Below, piece by piece: positions 34,105-43,432 of a DNA stretch of 64,000 nucleotides. Source of the stretch: Rhizopus arrhizus (Eukaryota; Mucoromycota; Mucoromycetes; Mucorales; Rhizopodaceae). Each line of letters begins with the position of its first letter. Within the stretch, counting starts at the first letter, position 1. The notes beneath the pieces were generated by a model. It did not search any database and was not told where the DNA came from. It saw only the letters and a program-made list of their open reading frames with translations. The stretch covers positions 1,031,880 to 1,095,879 of the forward strand of contig JAKZZE010000020.1 of NCBI GenBank assembly GCA_024220505.1. The letters are read 5' to 3'. The translations under genes and the position numbers were made by a program.

Positions 34105-35845
34105 GTTTATATTTTTTAAATTTGGAAATAGTAAAGAAAATAGGTAGAAAGAGAAAATATGCCTGATAAAAAAAAAAAACGTTAAATTTAAAAAACAAAG
34201 TCGGTGCTTAAAGTAACCTTTTTTTTTCCCTTGTTTTGTTTCATGGAATGCACGAGATGCCCAAGATACAAAAGATACAAAAGAAAACTCAAGCATTGGT
34301 CAAATGTAAGTTTATAAAAAAAATAACAACAACCAAGTCTAATATCGGTTTCTTTTTTTTCTTTTTTTCTTTTTTTTACATTAGAAATTCCTAATGGGAC
34401 ACATTCGGATGATGAACATTAACCTCATGAGAGAAGCTTTTCTTTCCAACATGATAAAGCTATAAGAATATCACTTATATTGCTGCTTGCTGCTGAAAAT
34501 CTCTTTTTAGTAAAGGAAGCTGCCACTGCTAACATTTCTAATGGCTAATGGCTAATTGCAAATTACATCATGTGCAAACACAAAGTAAGTAATGAACTAG
34601 TATAAGTTTAAAAACATATATTCTATTATATTATCTGTCATAAAAAATAATAAAGCAATCTATTTACTTGAAAAGCAAAAACTTTTGCTTGTATTTGTCA
34701 ATTATAACTGCCTTGTAATAAAATGTGAGCAAAGCTTCTTTCTTCTTAGAATATACAAGTATTCTTTTGTTATAACATAAAAGCATTTGCATTTCTATAA
34801 AGTATATTTGCTGTTAGATTATTGTTTTCATTTGAATAAGGAACCTTTTTGTTTTAATCGCAAGATTAAATAAAAAATTAAACAAAAAAACAATAGCAGC
34901 AATATAAAATTAAAATCCTTCTTTATTGCAGATTTCTTTATATTGCGAAAAGGCCTCGCTTTATGGATAAAAAGTTGGCATCTATTTATATTCTTTGTGA
35001 GCGTAGATATAAAAGATATAGACTCGGTCACGATGTCGTGCTGAAGAACCAATGATTAAGCTAAAGCTTGTCGATGTTCTAATATATGCATCTGAAGTTG
35101 AACAATAGAAATAATAACCAGTCAATTAACTTTGATCTAATTACTTTTGGGGTTGACAATTGATTAGACTCTCTAGGATGACAGATATTGATCTTATTGT
35201 TCTAAATTTGGAAAAGTGTGGAATTGTTCAATCATAGTTTAATCTTTTGTGTATCGTTATTAATTTTAATACAACTGATATCATATAGAAAATAACTATG
35301 TTTACAACACTTTTATTGCTATGCTCTTTTTTTTTTTTCACTAGGTCTTTTTTTTAACTTTGTCTTTTTTTTATTTTTCAGCTTCTTTTTTTTTTTTTTA
35401 CTAGACGCAACTATTTTGTTACGCCCTGTTACACATTTCTAATGAGCTACGCTAAAAATCACAGATTGCCTTCCTAATATGTATTCTTCTGTACAAAATA
35501 ATCGCACGGTGCTTTTGATTTCCGCATTTTGCCCTCAAAAATAAAAAAAAGAAAATATCGGTCTTTAAACAATGGAGAGAAATACACTTTCCAAAAAAAG
35601 ATCATTTGTAAAAAAAGACATTTTTTTAAAAACATGAATAACTCCATGAATATCTACCCTACAAATAAAATAATAACATTGTTGAATTTCGTTATTTTTT
35701 TCGTATCTAAATCTTTTTTCAAAATTCGAAAATGATCAATACAGCAAGATTTAATTTTTTTCAGGAAAAAAAATAACTATCCGTTACCCAAAAGAAGAGC
35801 AATCTTGCGCAATCCGGTAACTAATGGGAACGATTATTTGCAGTG
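34105..35845. other. CAC-2 5' region
   Basis: About 1.3 kb of non-coding promoter-proximal CACTA DNA plus LTR-B3. Matches CAC-1, CAC-3 and CAC-4 5' regions, with long poly-A/T tracts. The short frames here begin at TTG rather than ATG and are not conserved as proteins, so no gene is called. Confidence 0.6.
34850..35309 (-). mobile_element. LTR-B3, 460-bp solo LTR
   Basis: TGTTGTAAACATAG at the right, CTTGCGATTAAAACA at the left, read on minus. 5-bp duplications CTTTT (34845-34849, 35310-35314). Inserted in the CAC-2 5' region. The uninterrupted form is seen in CAC-3 near 52155. Confidence 0.9.
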
Positions 35846-35902
35846 GTTCATTTGAGAAAAAAGGCGGCCATGACAAACATAGCACATGTCAAAAATATCC
35901 CC

Positions 35903-35975
35903 GCCTTCTTGGCTCAGATGGCAGAGCGTCTGCCTAGTAAGCAGAAGGTCGCCAGTTCGATTCTGGCAGAAGGCA
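35903..35975 (+). tRNA. tRNA-Thr(AGT)
   Basis: 73 nt with a perfect 7-bp acceptor stem (GCCTTCT / AGAAGGC), discriminator A, A box GGCTCAGATGGCAGAGC, and anticodon stem TCTGC/GCAGA with loop CTAGTAA (anticodon AGT). The T arm is GCCAG TTCGATT CTGGC. No intron. A run of five T at 36010-36014 is a plausible Pol III stop, 34 bp downstream. Confidence 0.93.
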
Positions 35976-36170
35976 CATTAACTCATAAATGGTATACCTG
36001 TGATGTAGCTTTTTGTCTCCAGTATATTTTACTCTTATGTGTTGTGTCACATCTTTTGATTCTACTGTGACGAAAATAGAAATTTTTTCAATCAAACTGT
36101 ACTGTTGTGACGCAGTTGGTGTAACTTTTGCGGAAGAAGGGACTCAGTCCTAAGAGGGACTTAGTCGTAG

Positions 36171-36702
36171 TGTAACGAAGATTACAACATAAACACCAGC
36201 AATGGCTGCGGTTTGTGATTTTTAATTTTGAACCTTATTCTTTTTTTGAACTTTATTTCAAAATCAAACTTTATATCGAAATCAAACCTTATATCAAAAT
36301 GAAACTTTATTTTTCTTTGTCTATAAAATAGACAAGTTTTTATTTTTATTTTACTTCACTTCTCTTGACATATATATTTTAACTTTACTTATCTTAAATA
36401 TATTTTATCCAATAAATCAAGTATCTTTATCCCTGAATCTTTTGGTATAATACTCTTAAAATACAAGCAAGACAAGTCCCTTGAAGTCAATTATCTTCAT
36501 TGTAAACATTCTTAAAACTCTTATCAAGTTACCTTATTACAAGCAAGTTTGATCTACTTAACAAGATCTGGTGGTCACTTACAAACGAATTTAATACCAA
36601 TACTTTACCCAACTCTTATTTTTTTTTATTCACTTTCGTCAACTTTACTCTATTTCAAAACCGTTAACTCTTACAAGCCATTGAAGCAACAAAAAAATTA
36701 CA
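36171..36702 (+). mobile_element. D1, 532-bp solo LTR in LTR-E
   Basis: TGTAACGAAGATTACAAC...AAAAAATTACA with 4-bp duplications GTAG (36167-36170, 36703-36706). TATA-like CTATAAAATAG near 36320. Contains AGATCTGGTGGTCACT near its 3' end. Confidence 0.82.
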
Positions 36703-36749
36703 GTAGGAGGGACCTCAGTCCTAGGAGGGACATCAGTCCCTGAAGATAA

Positions 36750-37328
36750 TGTAACAAAGATTACAACATTAACACCAGCAATGGCTGCGGTTTGTGATTT
36801 TTTAATTTTGAACCTTATTCTTTTTTGAACTTTATATCAAAATCAAACCTTATATCGAAATCAAACCTTATATCGAAATCAAACCTTATATCAAAATGAA
36901 ACTTTATTTTTCTTTGTCTATAAAATAGACAAGTTTTTACTTTTATTTTACTTCACTTATCTTGACTTACTTATCTTGACTTACTTCTCTTGACTTATAT
37001 ATTTTAACTTTACTTATCTTAAATATATTTTATCCAATAAATCAAGTATCTTTATCCCTGAATCTTTTGGTATAACACTCTTAAAACACAAGCAAGACAA
37101 GTCCCTTGAAGTCAATTATCTTCATTGTAAACACTCTTAAAACTCTTATCAAGTTACTTTATTACAAACAAGTTTGATCTACTTAACAAGATCTGGTGGT
37201 CACTCACAAGCGAACCTAATATCAATACTCTACCCAACTCTTAATTTTTTTTTATCCATTTTCATCAACTTTGCTCTATTTCAAAACCGTTAACTCTTAC
37301 AAGCCATTGAAGCAACAAAAAATTTACA
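36750..37328 (+). mobile_element. D2, 579-bp solo LTR in LTR-E
   Basis: Close relative of D1 with extra CTTGACTTA repeats. TG...TTTACA with 4-bp duplications ATAA (36746-36749, 37329-37332). Confidence 0.82.
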
Positions 37329-38193
37329 ATAAACAAAAAAAAAAAGTTCAAAAATAGAAAAACACAAAAAAATGACAATCATATAAATATCCCTTTATCC
37401 TTTCACTTTTCGATTTAACTTCACTTACTTTTTGATATATACTTACTTTTCGATATATACTTACTTTTGATATAACTTACTTTTTACTTTTGACATATTT
37501 TACTTTAACATAAAATAAAAAGAATATCTTCAAGGATCTACATTTAAAGTCTTTCTGATCCCTTACATATACATCAAGTCAAGTCCTTTGAAGTCAAATT
37601 ATCTTCATCGTATCAATTTTATATTCTCTTATCAAGAAAACCTCTTATTACTTTTTACTGTTTGATCTACAATACAAGATCTGGTGGTCACTTACTACAA
37701 GCAAACCAAATTTATCAACATAAACACAAGCCTTTGATCTCAAATTCTTTTACACTTCAAAGAAAAGTCAAATTATTTCTAAACTCTTAAGGCCATTTAA
37801 ACGAAACAATACCTATCACAAGAAAAATTACACTGTAACACAAACAATGATTTAGTCCCCGATACAAACATGTACAATTACAGTTTGGATGAAGAACATG
37901 AACTTTAATTTACAGTTCAGGACAAGAGACAATAGGCACCCCATATTTTTATATAAATAAGATGAATATTTTGAACAAAATAACAGACATTCAATAAATC
38001 ATATTTTCTTGCGCTTAAAAAGCAATTGTTTCTTATTGGGTCACAATTACCTTTTCTTTTCTTTTTATTTTTACTTATTCTTTCTGATCTGATACCTGAA
38101 TTATCACGAATCAAGAAAGATCCCTTTTATTTTTATCTTTTATTAAATAATCTTACTCCTAACCTTATTGATCTATAAAGATCTGGTGGTCAC

Positions 38194-38608
38194 TGATGTA
38201 TCCATCATTCATAACTCGATATGAAAACAGTATTAATAAGCTACATGTAAAATATATCCAATAGATAGGCTACAGGTTAATTCGGATAATCTTCATTAAG
38301 GATAAGATGCTGCGTAATTGCACGGTTAAATTATATTAAATCCAGGAACTAAATCACAGTCAATCGCAGTCAATCATATACGAGTATTCTATGGATAAAT
38401 GCTTATGATGACAAAGATAACAATGGAAGAACACGTAACCATTATCTATTTGTCATCAGTTATATCATACTCATTAATTATTAATCCATAACATGAAATA
38501 TTATCCGTGTATGAAAAGTATAAATAGAGTATCATTTTCTTATTAAATAAAGCAATCTCTTTATCGAGTCTCGTCCTCTCTTGTTCCTTTCTATTCTTGG
38601 ATAAATCA
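38194..38608 (+). mobile_element. LTR-F, 415-bp solo LTR of another family
   Basis: TGATGTATCCATC...GGATAAATCA with 5-bp duplications GTCAC (38189-38193, 38609-38613). TATA box GTATAAATAGAG near 38520 and AATAAAGCAATC, like the GyC LTR. It interrupts the TGGTGGTCACT box of LTR-G. Confidence 0.83.
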
Positions 38609-39289
38609 GTCACTACTTAAAACCAAATTACGATATCAAAAGAACTGTTAAACGTTCAATCAAGTTAATCAAACTCAAGTCATTCAAGGCTTCAAACTTC
38701 AAATTAAACAAATCTACAACACTTTAACACAATCCAAATCCCAAGTACTAACAAGTTACAGTACCACTTGACGAAGAAAGTTCGGACCTGAACTAAGTTC
38801 ATGTCCTCAATATTTTTGATAAACTCAATGAAATTGAATAACTCAACTAAATTCACAATTCAAAGGAAAACACAAAAATCTAAAAACATCACAAAATCAA
38901 GAAAACCAAAAACATATAAATATCAACAATTTATCAAGCATTATTATTATTATTATTTTCTTACCTTATCCAAATAAATCTCCTTTGAAACAAAATACTT
39001 CTTTTATTTTATAAATAGGAAGAACTAATAATCCCTTGAATCATATACTTCATTGTAATCTCTTTTTTATTTTATCTTTTATCTTTCATCTGTTTATTTT
39101 ACTTTTATTCAATTCAGACTGATCTACTTAACAAGATCTGGTGGTCACTCTACTCAAGCGAACTTACAACTCAAATTATCTACTCTTTTTGGATATTACT
39201 TTATCCAATACCTTATTCAATTACCAAAACTTTGCCTCAAAAACTTATATCAAACCTACTTAAACCCGAAAGCCTAACAATCTCACATT

Positions 39290-39307
39290 TGGTGGTCACT
39301 ACGAGGG
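39290..39307 (+). promoter_or_regulatory. Primer-binding site of the LTR-H element
   Basis: TGGTGGTCACTACGAGGG begins 2 nt after the LTR end, complementary to a tRNA 3' end ...AGTGACCA-CCA. The same box follows the GyE 5' LTR. Confidence 0.7.
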
Positions 39308-39402
39308 AAAATCAATTAAAACAGTAAACAAATCAAACTATCAGAAAAACTTCAAAAAGAAAATTATTCAAAATCGACTCTACAATTTCAGAACACTTAT
39401 TA
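39308..39402 (+). other. Stub of the LTR-H element internal region
   Basis: About 95 bp of A-rich leader or gag start before TcC-2. After TcC-2 only 42785-42829 continues before GyE. No 3' LTR of this element was found, so it is a large internal/3' deletion. Confidence 0.45.
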
Positions 39403-40281
39403 CAGTAAGGGACAAAATCAGTCCGTTTTTTGGTTTTTTCGCAATGCCTCGCCGGGAATTAAGCTTAGAGCTCTGCTTTGCTGACGAAAAATTTGTCTCT
39501 TCCTTCAACAAAGTTGACAATATTTGTCGGAAATGGTATTTTTTATTTTCCGCCATGTTATAAGAAGATATATTGAAAATAATGTATTTTTATTTTTTTG
39601 AATTTCGATTAGTACTTGGTATCGCGGCCCTTACGCTGGATTACGTCCCGAACTCGACGGGGCATAGAGTGAATAAGGTTTCTACAGTACTCTGGAGTTG
39701 CTAGGTCATACCAAAGCTTCGAAACCCGGTCAAAAAATGCTTGGTCAGTCTCAACCACAGAAGAAGGTGGTCTTGTCATCTGTTCCTTCTTTTTAAGCAT
39801 GGCCCATGCATTTTCAATTGGGTTAAGGTCAGGGGAGTATGCTGGCCAACTCAGGAGCTTAATCTTGTTCTTTTGGAACCATTTTGAAGGAGCTGAAGCA
39901 CAATGGATGCTTGCATTATCTTGTTGAAAGATCATGTCCTTACTTTGCAGGCCATAATACTTCAATGTCTCCTTGTATTCCTCCTCAAGTACTGACGTGT
40001 ATAGCTCACCATTTACATTACTTTGTAGCCAGGACATGTAGCCCCCTCCATGTATAGTTATGCAACTCCAAAGCATGATCCCGCCTCCTCCATAAGCATG
40101 TTTCTTTTTGTAGTGATGGTCTCGATAAGGTGCATTATCCTCTTTCCAAGCGTATTCTAGGCCATTAGACCCTCTTTTTTGGATCTTTGTCTCATCAGAA
40201 AAGACAACGCGTTCCCAATCAGTCTCGGACCAGACTTTATGAGCCTTTGCCCAATCATATCGTGCCTTTTGCTTGTCATTA

Positions 40282-42057
40282 TTGTATTTTTCAGTAAAAT
40301 TGAGAAAGGCTCTGGAATAAAATGATAAATTTAAAGCCAGATTTGATAAAATATTTTCACTAAAATTGAGAAAAGGTTAGAGCTAAATTGATAATAGCCA
40401 AGAAAAAAATTTGATAAACGCTCAGAAAAAAATTGAGAAAAAGATTGAGAAAATAAATTTATTTGAAAACTAAAGGTTCTTTTCCATTGCTAAACATCTT
40501 TCAAAAAATCTGATAGAATGATGAATCCATCCCTGGCAGTCTTTCAAAGTTACTTTTGAACAGGACTCCATTATTCTTGGTGTCAATGTATCGCCAGTAT
40601 CAAATGGGCTTCTTTTGATACCATACTTTACCTTCGACCAGAATAGCTCAATGGGGTTGAGGAAAGGTGAATAGGGAGGAAGATAAACGCATTTGTATCC
40701 TCTTTTCTCAATAAAATTTCTTACTGTGGCAGGCTTATGAATAGGAGCGTTGTCCATCACTAAGTAAAACCCTTTCATGTCGTTCTTATCCAAGACGTCC
40801 ATTACGTTACTTAAATATGCTAAATAATGTTCAGTTCTCGTTCCAACTCTAGCTGTAGTTTGAATAACTTTTCCGTCTGATTTTCTTTTTTTAGATCCGG
40901 CAACTGTGATGGGCTTTCTCAAAGATATGTCGATGACACCTTGAGATGAAATAGCTCCGAGGATTGTAATGGACGTACCTCTGGAAGCTGGAACTACTGA
41001 CTTTGCAGGTTTTCCCTTTTTCGACCAACCTCGAGTTCGCGTCATATGAAGATTAAAACCTGCTTCGTCTAAAAATATGCAGTTCTTCTCAAAATCAAAC
41101 TCGCTGTCAGCCATCCATTGCATTATAGTATTTTTTCTCTTTAGAATCGTCTCTTCCGAGTTTCTAGATTCGACTATTTTCTCTAGTTTTTTCATAGACA
41201 AAGCACAGTTGTTTCTGGCATGTCTATAAACTGAAGACTTACTAACAGACAATCCAGGGAATTCCTCGTGCAGCATCTCCCACATTTGTGTAATAGTAAT
41301 AGTTGCAAAATCGTCCACAATTTTTGTTAAAAATACTGTGTGCTCTTCTTTTAAATCAGAAACAGTTCCAGCAACACGTCCTCTTTTTTTTGTTTCACGT
41401 ATCTTCCCCTCTTCCGTCCATTGTTTTCGGAAACGGTAAGCTGAACTCAAAACGATACCAGTTCGTAAAGCTGCGTCTTTTACAGGAACCATTTCTGTTA
41501 TCAAGCAGATAAACTCTTCGATTTGTTCCTGGTTATACTTTCTGTACTTTAAAGTTTTCTCATTTTCTTTACTGTTGCTGGCAAGTTTCTTAGCAAATTC
41601 TTCGACAGTGGGCTTTGCTAGTTTATCGTTACTTTCATTCTCATTTTCACTATTATCTTCGTTATAGTTATTCTCTTCTGAGTCAAGAGCTCCCAGTTCT
41701 TCATTAACATCTTCATCGAGATCCATAGCGTCTGAGGAAGGCATAGCGGTTACCCATTTAGATCTCATCATAGACATCATGCTAACATAAATCTCGGTAG
41801 TTTGTCCCTCTTCCTCTTGTTGGAGGCTTAATTCATTCATTTCAAAATCAGTGTTCATTGATATAATATTTTTTTTTTTAGTATTTTAAAAGGAAGACTT
41901 TCTCAATTTTTTTCTGAGCTTTTATCAAATTTTTTTCTTGGCTATTATCAATTTAGCTCTAACCTTTTCTCAATTTTAGTGAAAATATTTTATCAAATCT
42001 GGCTTTAAATTTATCATTTTATTCCAGAGCCTTTCTCAATTTTACTGAAAAATACAA
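40282..42057 (-). mobile_element. IS6, IS630/Tc1-superfamily element, 1776 bp
   Basis: TA duplications (40280-40281, 42058-42059). TIRs 40282-40440 and 41899-42057, 159 bp with about one mismatch, starting TTGTATTTTTCAGTAAAATT. Each TIR holds three spaced copies of an AAATTGAGAAA word in direct orientation, possible transposase sites. The TcC-1 sequence at 8537-8550 shows the empty target. Intact TIRs and ORF make it a candidate active element. Confidence 0.92.
40470..41858 (-). CDS. IS6 transposase (DDE_3 / IS630-like), intact
   Basis: 462 residues, ATG 41858 to TAG 40470-40472. An acidic, Asn/Glu-rich N-terminal extension (about residues 38-80) precedes a homeodomain-like HTH (RKYNQEQIEEF, DAALRTGIVLSSAYRFRKQW) and a second winged-helix-like part (TITQMWEMLHEEF, SKSSVYRHAR). 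The catalytic core has FLDEAGFN, VMDNAPIH and PPYSPFLNPIELFW with 34 residues between Asp and Glu. No lesions seen. More like IS630/DDE_3 enzymes than the other Tc1 families in the window. Alternative starts at downstream Met (MSMMRSK) cannot be excluded. Confidence 0.88.
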   Translation of the reverse strand: MNTDFEMNELSLQQEEEGQTTEIYVSMMSMMRSKWVTAMPSSDAMDLDEDVNEELGALDSEENNYNEDNSENENESNDKLAKPTVEEFAKKLASNSKENEKTLKYRKYNQEQIEEFICLITEMVPVKDAALRTGIVLSSAYRFRKQWTEEGKIRETKKRGRVAGTVSDLKEEHTVFLTKIVDDFATITITQMWEMLHEEFPGLSVSKSSVYRHARNNCALSMKKLEKIVESRNSEETILKRKNTIMQWMADSEFDFEKNCIFLDEAGFNLHMTRTRGWSKKGKPAKSVVPASRGTSITILGAISSQGVIDISLRKPITVAGSKKRKSDGKVIQTTARVGTRTEHYLAYLSNVMDVLDKNDMKGFYLVMDNAPIHKPATVRNFIEKRGYKCVYLPPYSPFLNPIELFWSKVKYGIKRSPFDTGDTLTPRIMESCSKVTLKDCQGWIHHSIRFFERCLAMEKNL

Positions 42058-42829
42058 TATTAAGTGGAAGTACCGTCTTTTTCTTAGTCGATTTTAGACC
42101 TTTGCGTTTCAAAGTACGAGCAATTGTTTTTGGATTGACCATTTGATCTGGTTTTTTAACGCCAAAGGAAGCATCGGCTGCGCTTTTAGATAAGCCAAGT
42201 CTTATGTCTCTAGCTGCTTTGGTTTCCTCCCTAGGTGTGAGTAAACGATGTCTACCCGCGCTATTTTTTGACTGCAACTTGGTTTTCCTTGAAATTCTTC
42301 GAATCATGGACTTTCCACAGCCTACTTTTTTTTAATTACATCCCATGGAATGGAGTGGTTCAACATGTTTTCAATTTGGGCATGTTTGTCGGCATTCTTT
42401 GCTGTCATGGCGTGTTTGGCTAATCTGAGATGAGGTAAATGAGGAAAAAGAAAAAATGTAAAAAAATAAAAGAAGCTAAAATATGAGAACACGTTAGCGT
42501 TCACTGACGTCATAAGACGTACCAAACTAAATCTCAAGTCAGTCCAGTGACTGTTTCTGGAGATATGGTGTCTAATGCAAAATCGGGCGTTAGCAACAAT
42601 CACGGAAAATCACTTTTTCCGCCATAACTACAGAGAAAATGGTGGTAGAAGCAATTAGGTTATACCAATAATTTTGTCTAGCTTGCGTGCAAATGTTTCG
42701 TCAGCAAAGCGAAGCCCTAAGTTTAATTCCCGGCGAGGCATTGCGAAAAAACCAAAAAACGGACTGATTTTGTCCCTTACTGTAAGTCGATTTCAAAGTC
42801 AGTTGTACTGTCCAAAATTTTATAGATGT

Positions 42830-43432
42830 TGTAATTTTTCTTGTGATAGGTATTGTTTCGTTTAAATGGCCTTAAGAGTTTAGAAATAATTTGACTTTTC
42901 TTTAAAGTGTAAAAGAATTTGAGATCAAAAGCTTGTGTTTATGTTGATAAATTTGGTTTGCTTGTAGTAAGTGACCACCAGATCTTGTATTGTAGATCAA
43001 ACAGTAAAAAGTAATAAGAGTTTTCTTGATAAGAGAATATAAGATTGATACGATGAAGATAATTTGACTTCAAAGGACTTGACTTGATGTATATGTAAGG
43101 GATCAGAAAGACTTTAAATGTAGATCCTTGAAGATATTCTTTTTATTTTATGTTAAAGTAAAATATGTCAAAAGTAAAAAGTAAGTTATATCAAAAGTAA
43201 GTATATATCGAAAAGTAAGTATATATCAAAAAGTAAGTGAAGTTAAATCGAAAAGTGAAAGGATAAAGGGATATTTATATGATTGTCATTTTTTTGTGTT
43301 TTTCTATTTTTGAACTTTTTTTGTTTATCTTCAGGGACTGATGTCCCTCCTAGGACTGAGGTCCCTCCTACGACTGAGTCCCTCCTAGGACTGAGTCCCT
43401 TCTTCCGCAAAAGTTACACCAACTGCGTCACA
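42830..43432 (-). repeat. GyE 3' LTR
   Basis: TGTGACGCAGTTGG...AGAAAAATTACA on minus, 603 bp. Contains the hairpin minisatellite (43334-43400) and an internal AGATCTGGTGGTCACT box near its end. Confidence 0.87.
43334..43400 (-). repeat. Palindromic 17-bp minisatellite in LTR-E
   Basis: Four units of the type GGGACTCAGTCCTAGGA. Each unit contains near-palindromes (GGGACT..AGTCCC, TCCTAGGA). Repeated in the 5' LTR at 51283-51349. D1 and D2 inserted in or beside the equivalent array in the solo LTR-E. Confidence 0.75.

Larger units (their letters stand above)
17096..35845 (-). mobile_element. CAC-2, two-gene CACTA/Plavaka-like transposon with nested insertions
   Basis: The right end (5' with respect to the transposase) is CACTGCAAATAATCG read on minus from 35845. 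The interior carries the transposase gene (34104 to 19633, minus) and a convergent accessory gene (18197-19471, plus). The left 3' subterminal region reaches 17096, where dMar-1 and TcE interrupt it; the left terminus itself is not found. Insertions inside, oldest-context first: LTR-B3, LTR-B1 carrying GyC carrying dMar-4, dMar-3 in intron 3, dMar-2 in exon 4. Removing them leaves an element of about 6 kb. Confidence 0.75.
36106..37832 (+). mobile_element. LTR-E solo copy within LTR-G, carrying D1 and D2
   Basis: Starts TGTGACGCAGTTGG, ends AGAAAAATTACA. About 608 bp once D1 and D2 are discounted, the same LTR as GyE. 4-bp duplications CTGT (36102-36105, 37833-37836). Confidence 0.82.
36103..38760 (+). 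mobile_element. LTR-G, solo LTR within LTR-H
   Basis: TGT at 36103-36105, then LTR-E, then 37837-38193 and 38614-38760 around LTR-F. Own length about 507 bp, ending AACAAGTTACA. 4-bp duplications GTAC (36099-36102, 38761-38764). Confidence 0.75.
36066..39287 (+). mobile_element. LTR-H, 5' LTR of a GyE-type element, filled with later LTRs
   Basis: LTR-H is 36066-36102 plus 38761-39287 (about 560 bp), interrupted by LTR-G. It starts TGTGACGAAAATAG, ends CAATCTCACA, and is followed by TT and the primer-binding site, so it is a 5' LTR rather than a solo one. The internal region is cut short by TcC-2 about 115 bp on. It starts 90 bp after the tRNA-Thr 3' end. Confidence 0.75.
39609..42408 (-). 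pseudogene. TcC-2 transposase, interrupted by IS6
   Basis: ORF1 runs from ATG 42408 to the TAG after the eight-A run (42333-42326). ORF2 continues to the IS6 insertion at 42058 and resumes at 40281 through SDETK, QQDNASIH and SPDLNPIEN to TAA at 39609. Outside IS6 it differs from TcC-1 by a few residues (for example KVWSETD for KDWSETD, KLWYD for KLSYD) and has no further stop. It carries the same A AAA AAG TAG junction (42331-42322). Confidence 0.85.
39403..42782 (-). mobile_element. TcC-2, second copy of TcC, carrying IS6
   Basis: TA at 39401-39402 and 42783-42784, TIRs CAGTAAGGGACAAAATCAGT. 3380 bp minus the 1778 bp contributed by IS6 and its TA equals 1602 bp, identical to TcC-1. Confidence 0.93.

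Noticed and set aside
33811..34119. 102-codon plus-strand frame after the GyC 3' LTR
   Set aside because: Runs from LTR sequence through LTR-B into antisense of transposase exon 1.
35529..35735. A 68-residue basic frame conserved between CAC-2 and CAC-3 (51725-51931)
   Set aside because: It opens with TTG, not ATG, and the CAC-1 and CAC-4 equivalents are broken; it lies in A-tract DNA.
35976..36065. tRNA cluster or snRNA next to tRNA-Thr
   Set aside because: No second A/B box pair or other RNA motif recognised between the tRNA and LTR-H.
36160..39290. First read as tandem LTR-plus-leader units with repeated primer-binding sites
   Set aside because: Target duplications (GTAG, ATAA, CTGT, GTAC, GTCAC) show nested solo LTRs; the TGG boxes inside are LTR-internal.
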